A program made the position numbers and the translations under genes. Below, in pieces: positions 5,011-8,369 of a stretch of 8,369 nt of DNA. The DNA is from Actinomycetota bacterium (GTDB lineage Bacteria > Actinomycetota > Acidimicrobiia > IMCC26256 > BP-133). Location: assembly GCA_030838815.1 (NCBI GenBank), contig JAUZEX010000617.1, positions 1-8,369 on the forward strand, written 5' to 3'. Each line of letters begins with the position of its first letter. Position 1 is the stretch's first letter. The notes beneath the pieces are model-generated. The model did no database searches, was not told the origin of the DNA, and was given only the letters and a program-made list of their open reading frames with translations.

Positions 5011-5943
5011 GTGGTCGATCTCGTCCTCGCCTACCTCCGCTACGACCCGCTGGTCCGGATCCACCTCGGCCCGCTGTCGATCTCCCCCCACGGCATGGGT
5101 ATCGCCGTCGGGTTCCTCCTCGGCTCCTACTTCTTCCTCGGCTGGTGCCGGAAGGCGGGGCTGACCGACGACCAGGTGTACTCACTGGTCAACCGGGCCG
5201 CCATCGGGTCGATCATCGGCGCCCGGGTGGCGTACGTGATCAACCACCCCGGCGACTTCAACAGCCCGCTGGAGATCTTCGCCGTGTGGAAGGGCGGCAT
5301 CTCGCTCCTCGGCGGGATCGGAGGCGCCGTCCTGGCCGGCATACCGAAGATGCGCTCCGAGGGGCTGTCGTTCTGGAAGGTCATGGACATGGCCGTCCCC
5401 TGCGTGACGATGGGGATCATCGTCGGCCGGATCGGCGACCTGATCATCGCCGACCACCTCGGCAAGCCCACCCACTTCTTCCTCGGCTACGTCTGTCCCA
5501 GCCACGTCACCGGGTCGCCGTGCCTGGCCCCCATCGGCCAGGCCGTCCACCAGCCCGCCCTCTACGACTTCGTGTCGGCCATCTTCCTGCTGCTGGTGCT
5601 GCTCCGGCTCCGGCGGACGCCGCACTACGACGGGTTCCTGACGCTGTTCTTCGGCGCCTGGTACGGAACGGGCCGGTTCATGGAGGACTTCTTCCGCATC
5701 GACGAGACGCACGGCACCGGCCTGACCGGCAGCCAGTGGACGGCGCTGACCGTGCTCGGCCTCTGCCTCTTCTGTCTGCTCAAGCTGCGGGACACGCCCT
5801 GGAAGAGCGGGCGGGGCGCCTTCGCCTCGATACCGGCTCGTCACCGACCGCCCGAAGAGCCGCTGCCCCCCGCAGTGCCCGGGGAACATCCCGAGGAACA
5901 ACCCGTTCCCGCTCCGGATCAATCCTCGGAAGACGCCGAGTAG
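5011..5943 (+). CDS. lgt: Divergent prolipoprotein diacylglyceryl transferase (Lgt family)
   Basis: Lgt moves diacylglycerol from phosphatidylglycerol to the lipobox cysteine of prolipoproteins at the cytoplasmic membrane. The 310-residue product has several hydrophobic segments (about 28-46, 60-78, 97-111, 124-147, 184-199, 208-218, 243-258) and a 45-residue hydrophilic Pro/Glu tail. Family landmarks are GPLSISPHGMGI (20-31), WKGGISLLGG (93-102), the signature GRIGDLIIADHLGKPT (139-154), VHQPALYD (179-186) and YGTGRFMEDFFR (218-229). By eye against E. coli Lgt, R143, G154 and R239 are kept (R140, G151, R222), but Tyr26 is His27, His103 is Leu100, Asn146 is Asp143, Glu151 is Asp148 and Glu243 is Asp226. 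C162 and C171 in one loop could form a disulfide. The start is GTG 5011 by homology and the adjacent -10. The family is certain; ordinary Lgt activity is not. Confidence 0.87.
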   Translation: MVDLVLAYLRYDPLVRIHLGPLSISPHGMGIAVGFLLGSYFFLGWCRKAGLTDDQVYSLVNRAAIGSIIGARVAYVINHPGDFNSPLEIFAVWKGGISLLGGIGGAVLAGIPKMRSEGLSFWKVMDMAVPCVTMGIIVGRIGDLIIADHLGKPTHFFLGYVCPSHVTGSPCLAPIGQAVHQPALYDFVSAIFLLLVLLRLRRTPHYDGFLTLFFGAWYGTGRFMEDFFRIDETHGTGLTGSQWTALTVLGLCLFCLLKLRDTPWKSGRGAFASIPARHRPPEEPLPPAVPGEHPEEQPVPAPDQSSEDAE

Positions 5944-5959
5944 AGTGCGGCCCGCACTC
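5943..5959. repeat. 17-bp palindrome between lgt and the DUF3107 gene
   Basis: GAGTGCGG (5943-5950), a central C, then CCGCACTC (5952-5959): all eight arm pairs match. It begins on the last base of the lgt TAG. TAGAGT at 5941-5946 fits a -10 and overlaps the left arm, so an operator for the downstream genes is possible. As RNA it could fold as a 7-bp stem with a 3-base loop, but no T run follows, so it is not a typical terminator. Confidence 0.5.
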
Positions 5960-5989
5960 AGCGGCGGGCACGACGGAGGCAGGGCGGTC

Positions 5990-6220
5990 ATGGAAGTCAG
6001 AATCGGCGTGGTCTACTCGGTCAAGGAACTCTCGGTGGAGCTCGACGGGAAGGCCGACGAGGTCGTGGGGGCCATCGAGGATGCGCTCAAGGGCGGGGCG
6101 CCCGTCATCTGGCTGACTGACAAGAAGGGCCGGCGGGTAGGCGTCCCGTCCGACAAGGTGGCCTACATCGAGGTCGCCGAGGAGGACGCGGCCAAGCGGG
6201 TCGGCTTCGGCTCCGGCTGA
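5990..6220 (+). CDS. DUF3107 family small protein (TB9.4/Rv3208A-like)
   Basis: A 76-residue cytosolic protein typical of Actinobacteria, with no established biochemical role that I know of. The visible pattern is that of DUF3107: MEVRIGVVYSVKEL at the start, a central VIWLTDKKGRRVGVPSDKVA (39-58), YIEV (59-62), and the C-terminal AAKRVGFG (67-74), which matches the ending of M. tuberculosis TB9.4 as I remember it. There is no signal peptide, transmembrane segment or cysteine. ATG 5990 is supported by GGAGG at 5975-5979, ten bases upstream, and by homologues starting MEVKIG. GTG 5945 lies in the same frame but upstream of that ribosome site. Its stop is 20 bases before the probable start of the ArsA-like pair, suggesting one operon and a possible partner role for those ATPases (inference). 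Confidence 0.9.
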   Translation: MEVRIGVVYSVKELSVELDGKADEVVGAIEDALKGGAPVIWLTDKKGRRVGVPSDKVAYIEVAEEDAAKRVGFGSG

Positions 6221-6228
6221 CCCCGGAC

Positions 6229-6235
6229 GAGGAGG
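6229..6235 (+). promoter_or_regulatory. Shine-Dalgarno supporting a non-canonical ATC start
   Basis: GAGGAGG is the best ribosome site in this part of the window. It ends five bases before ATC 6241 and lies just after the DUF3107 stop. No ATG, GTG or TTG follows at usable distance in the ArsA-like frame. Confidence 0.5.
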
Positions 6236-6240
6236 CCCCC

Positions 6241-7212
6241 ATCGCCGTCCTTCAGACGCCGGACCTGCTCGGGCGCCGGCTGCTGTTCTTCACCGGCAAG
6301 GGCGGGGTCGGCAAGAGCACCGTCTCGGCGGCCATGGCCCTGCTCGCCGCCCAGCAGGGCCGGCGGGTGCTGCTCGTGTCGGCCGACGGGCGGGGCGACA
6401 TCGCCGCCTTCTTCGAGAAGCGGCCGGTCGGCTTCCGGCCCGAGATCGTCTTCCCCGGGCTGTCGGCCATGGCCATGGACACGGAGGCGTCGCTCCAGGA
6501 GTACCTGCGCCTGAACCTCCGGATCCCGCTCCCGGGACGGGTGGGCCCGCTGGCCAAGATGTTCGACTTCGTGGCCAACGCCGCCCCCGGGGTGAAGGAG
6601 ATCCTGACCGTCGGGAAGATCTGCTGGGAGGTGCGGGAGGCGCTCGAGGGCCGGGCGGCGTGGGATCTCGTCGTCGTCGACGCCGCCGCCACCGGGCACA
6701 TCGTGGCCCAGCTCGGCGCCCCGCAGGCGATCGACGAGCTCGTCACGGTGGGGCCGGTCAAGACGCAGACCGGCTGGATGGGCGATCTCCTCGCCGACCC
6801 GGCGGTGACGGCGCTGAACGTGGTCACCACGCCCGAGGAGATGCCGGTCCACGAGACGATCGAGCTCGTCGGGAAGGTGCGGGAGACGCTGGCCGTCCCC
6901 CTCGGGGCGGTGGTGGTGAACCGGGTGCTACCGGAGCTCTTCACCCACGCCGATGAGGTCGCCTTCGAGGCGCTGCGACAGCCGGCGGCCGTGGCCGCCC
7001 TGGAAGGGGTGGTCGGCCCCGGCATCGGCGACGTGCTCACCGCCGCCGACCTCGCCGTCACCCTCCGGCGGACCCGGGCCCAACACCTCACCAAACTTCG
7101 GGGAGCCGTCGAGCTGCCCCTGCTCTACCTGCCGGAGCTGTTCATCCGGGCCCAGGGCATGCGGGTGACCCGGATGGTGGCGGACTCGCTGGGGGAGGAG
7201 CTCGGCCTGTGA
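6241..7212 (+). CDS. bagA: ArsA/Get3-family ATPase, BagA (Rv3679)-like
   Basis: A 323-residue soluble P-loop ATPase of the anion-transporting/GET3 group. Walker A is TGKGGVGKST (18-27), with both the signature lysine and the P-loop lysine. LLVSADGRGDIAAFF (44-58), APGVKEILTVGKICWE (115-130), the switch II/Walker B region VVVDAAATGHIVAQLGAP (144-161) and VVNRVLPELF (225-234) follow the Rv3679 layout. The Get3 zinc CxxC and methionine-rich client groove are not evident. In M. tuberculosis this pair (BagA/BagB) has been linked to glycerol and redox metabolism. Start: no ATG, GTG or TTG lies in frame between the stop at 6118 and the Walker A motif. ATG 6334 would delete the P-loop. ATC 6241 follows GAGGAGG; CTG 6217, overlapping the DUF3107 stop as CTGA, is the other candidate. 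The gene overlaps the next one by GTGA. Family is firm; the start is uncertain. Confidence 0.88.
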   Translation: MAVLQTPDLLGRRLLFFTGKGGVGKSTVSAAMALLAAQQGRRVLLVSADGRGDIAAFFEKRPVGFRPEIVFPGLSAMAMDTEASLQEYLRLNLRIPLPGRVGPLAKMFDFVANAAPGVKEILTVGKICWEVREALEGRAAWDLVVVDAAATGHIVAQLGAPQAIDELVTVGPVKTQTGWMGDLLADPAVTALNVVTTPEEMPVHETIELVGKVRETLAVPLGAVVVNRVLPELFTHADEVAFEALRQPAAVAALEGVVGPGIGDVLTAADLAVTLRRTRAQHLTKLRGAVELPLLYLPELFIRAQGMRVTRMVADSLGEELGL

Positions 7213-8369
7213 CGCCGGGCCCGAATTCGGGGGGGCAGGCGAAGCTCCCGAGCCTCGACCGGCTCCTGGCCACCAAGTCGATCGCCATCTTCTGCGGCCC
7301 TGGCGGCGTCGGCAAGACGTCGGTGGCGGCGGCCTCGGCGGCGGTGGCCGCCAGCCGGCTCGGCGGCAAGGTGCTCGTGGTCACCGTCGATCCCGCCCGA
7401 CGCCTCGCCGACGCCCTCGGCCTGTCGGCCCTCGGGAACCTGGAGCGGCCCGTCCCCGCCGAGCGGCTCAAGGCCGCCGGTCTCGAGGTCCGGGACGCTG
7501 CCCCTTCCGGGGGACACCCCCCGACCCCGGGCCTGTGGGCGGCGATGCTCGACACCAAGCAGAGCTGGGACGACCTCGTGCTCCGCCACGCCCGCGACGA
7601 GGAGACCGCCTACCGGATCCTCGAGAACCGGCTGTACCACAACATCACCGGCCGGTTCGTCCAGAGCCACGACTACATCGCCATGGAGCGGCTGCACGAG
7701 ATCCACGCCGAGGGCGGCTACGACCTGATCGTGGTCGACACCCCGCCGACGAGGAATGCCCTCGATTTCCTCGAGGCTCCGGAGCGGATGGCCGACTTCT
7801 TCGGGAGCCGGCTGCTGCGGTGGCTGACGATGCCGTACCGGGTCGGCGGCAAGCGGGGCGCCCGGATGGTCAACCTGGCCAGCAAGCCCTTCTACCAGGT
7901 GGCGGACCGGATCCTGGGCGGGCAGTTCCTGGAGGACATCGGCGAGTTCTTCCTCAACTTCCAGACCATGTACGACGGTTTCGTGAAGCGGGCCCGGTCG
8001 GTGGAGGCCCTCCTCCACGACCGGCGCACCACCTTCGTGGTGGTCTCGACCCTGGAGGCGGCCCCGCTGCGGGAGGCCGAGTTCTTCATCTCCGAGCTGT
8101 CGGCCCGCAAGCTGCACCTCGGCGCCGTCGTCCTCAACAAGACGCTGCCCGACTACTTCCTCGGCGACGCCGGTGACGCCGCCGCCCGGGCGCTGGTGGC
8201 CGACCCGGGCCCAGCGGCGGAAGCGGCGGTGGGGGCGGCGCCGGAGCTCGACCCGGCCACGGCGGCGCGGGTGCTGGCCACGATCGGCGAGTCGTTCCGC
8301 AACTTCGAGGTGGCGGCCAAGCGGGAGGCGGAGCTGCGGGGCGAGCTGGGCCGCCTGCCGGCGCCGGTG
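7209..8369 (+). CDS. bagB: ArsA/Get3-family ATPase, BagB (Rv3680)-like (runs off right edge)
   Basis: 387 codons are seen from GTG 7209, which overlaps the preceding stop (GTGA), so the two ATPases are translationally coupled and probably form a heteromer. Walker A is CGPGGVGKTS (29-38): the P-loop lysine K36 is present, but the upstream signature lysine of ArsA/Get3/MinD proteins is Pro31. Other landmarks are VVTVDPARRLADALGL (57-72), MLDTKQSWDDLV (113-124), the switch II block VVDTPPTRNALDFLEAP (175-191) characteristic of the Rv3680 side, FVVVSTLEAAPLREAEFF (276-293) and VVLNKTLPDYF (307-317). A Gly/Pro-rich linker at about 98-108 replaces a shorter loop. The C-terminal part seen is Ala-rich and helical. 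The C-terminus and the following gene are outside the window. Orthology to BagB is judged from remembered sequence. Confidence 0.88.
   Translation, partial: MTPGPNSGGQAKLPSLDRLLATKSIAIFCGPGGVGKTSVAAASAAVAASRLGGKVLVVTVDPARRLADALGLSALGNLERPVPAERLKAAGLEVRDAAPSGGHPPTPGLWAAMLDTKQSWDDLVLRHARDEETAYRILENRLYHNITGRFVQSHDYIAMERLHEIHAEGGYDLIVVDTPPTRNALDFLEAPERMADFFGSRLLRWLTMPYRVGGKRGARMVNLASKPFYQVADRILGGQFLEDIGEFFLNFQTMYDGFVKRARSVEALLHDRRTTFVVVSTLEAAPLREAEFFISELSARKLHLGAVVLNKTLPDYFLGDAGDAAARALVADPGPAAEAAVGAAPELDPATAARVLATIGESFRNFEVAAKREAELRGELGRLPAPV

Noticed and set aside
3821..5185. A 454-codon open frame on the minus strand.
   Set aside because: It is antisense to mrp, Arg/Asp/His-rich and shows no family pattern.
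5945..5947. GTG as the start of the DUF3107 protein.
   Set aside because: The Shine-Dalgarno at 5975-5979 lies downstream of it, and homologues start at the MEV position.
6334..6336. ATG as the start of the BagA-like gene.
   Set aside because: It would remove residues 1-31 including TGKGGVGKST, without which an ArsA-family ATPase is unlikely to work.
7125..8117. A 330-codon minus-strand open frame.
   Set aside because: It is antisense to the two ArsA-like genes, whose protein motifs are clear on the plus strand.
1..8369. tRNA, rRNA, CRISPR, insertion sequence or prophage remains.
   Set aside because: No tRNA-like cloverleaf, spaced repeats, transposase motif or terminal inverted repeats were found on reading both strands; composition is even throughout.

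Overview
The window is a uniformly GC-rich, gene-dense stretch of bacterial chromosome, most likely from an actinobacterium and plausibly an uncultured Acidimicrobiia-type lineage. The evidence is lineage-flavoured gene content (a DUF3107 protein, a BagA/BagB-like ATPase pair, a CtpI-type P-type ATPase, an actinobacterial-style Mrp without its CxxC), frequent GTG/TTG starts, and TANNNT promoters placed right at start codons. The class-level assignment is inference. I see no RNA genes, CRISPR array, insertion sequence or other mobile element. Every gap between genes is under 60 bases.

The layout is two divergent gene clusters firing from one compact control region at about 3811-3860. Leftward (minus strand): a SufR-like winged-helix regulator with C-terminal cysteines, a class I cysteine desulfurase whose TTG start overlaps the regulator's stop, a small Gly/Thr/Val-rich protein of unknown function with a basic Pro-rich tail, and the N-terminal 448 codons of a CtpI-type P-type ATPase that runs off the left edge. 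The last two are in the same reading frame and are separated by a single TAG. Spacings of -4, 39 and 21 bases suggest one operon.

Rightward (plus strand): mrp (Mrp/NBP35 P-loop ATPase, TTG start), a terminator-like hairpin, a divergent lgt with its own -10 at the GTG start, a palindrome, a DUF3107 small protein, and two ArsA/Get3-family ATPases resembling M. tuberculosis Rv3679/Rv3680 (BagA/BagB). The second ATPase runs off the right edge. The first has no ATG, GTG or TTG before its Walker A motif and probably starts at ATC, or at CTG.

The centre of the window (regulator, desulfurase, Mrp) looks like an Fe-S cluster supply and sensing locus: the desulfurase supplies sulfur, Mrp is the family of Fe-S carrier/scaffold ATPases, and the regulator probably senses cluster status. 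The flanks concern membranes: a metal-type P-type ATPase, lipoprotein diacylglyceryl transferase, and Get3-like ATPases. Points that stand out are a cysteine-free Mrp, an Lgt with several catalytic-site substitutions, a shared symmetric -10 overlapped by an operator-like inverted repeat, a split CtpI-like reading frame, and the non-canonical start of the first ArsA-like gene.
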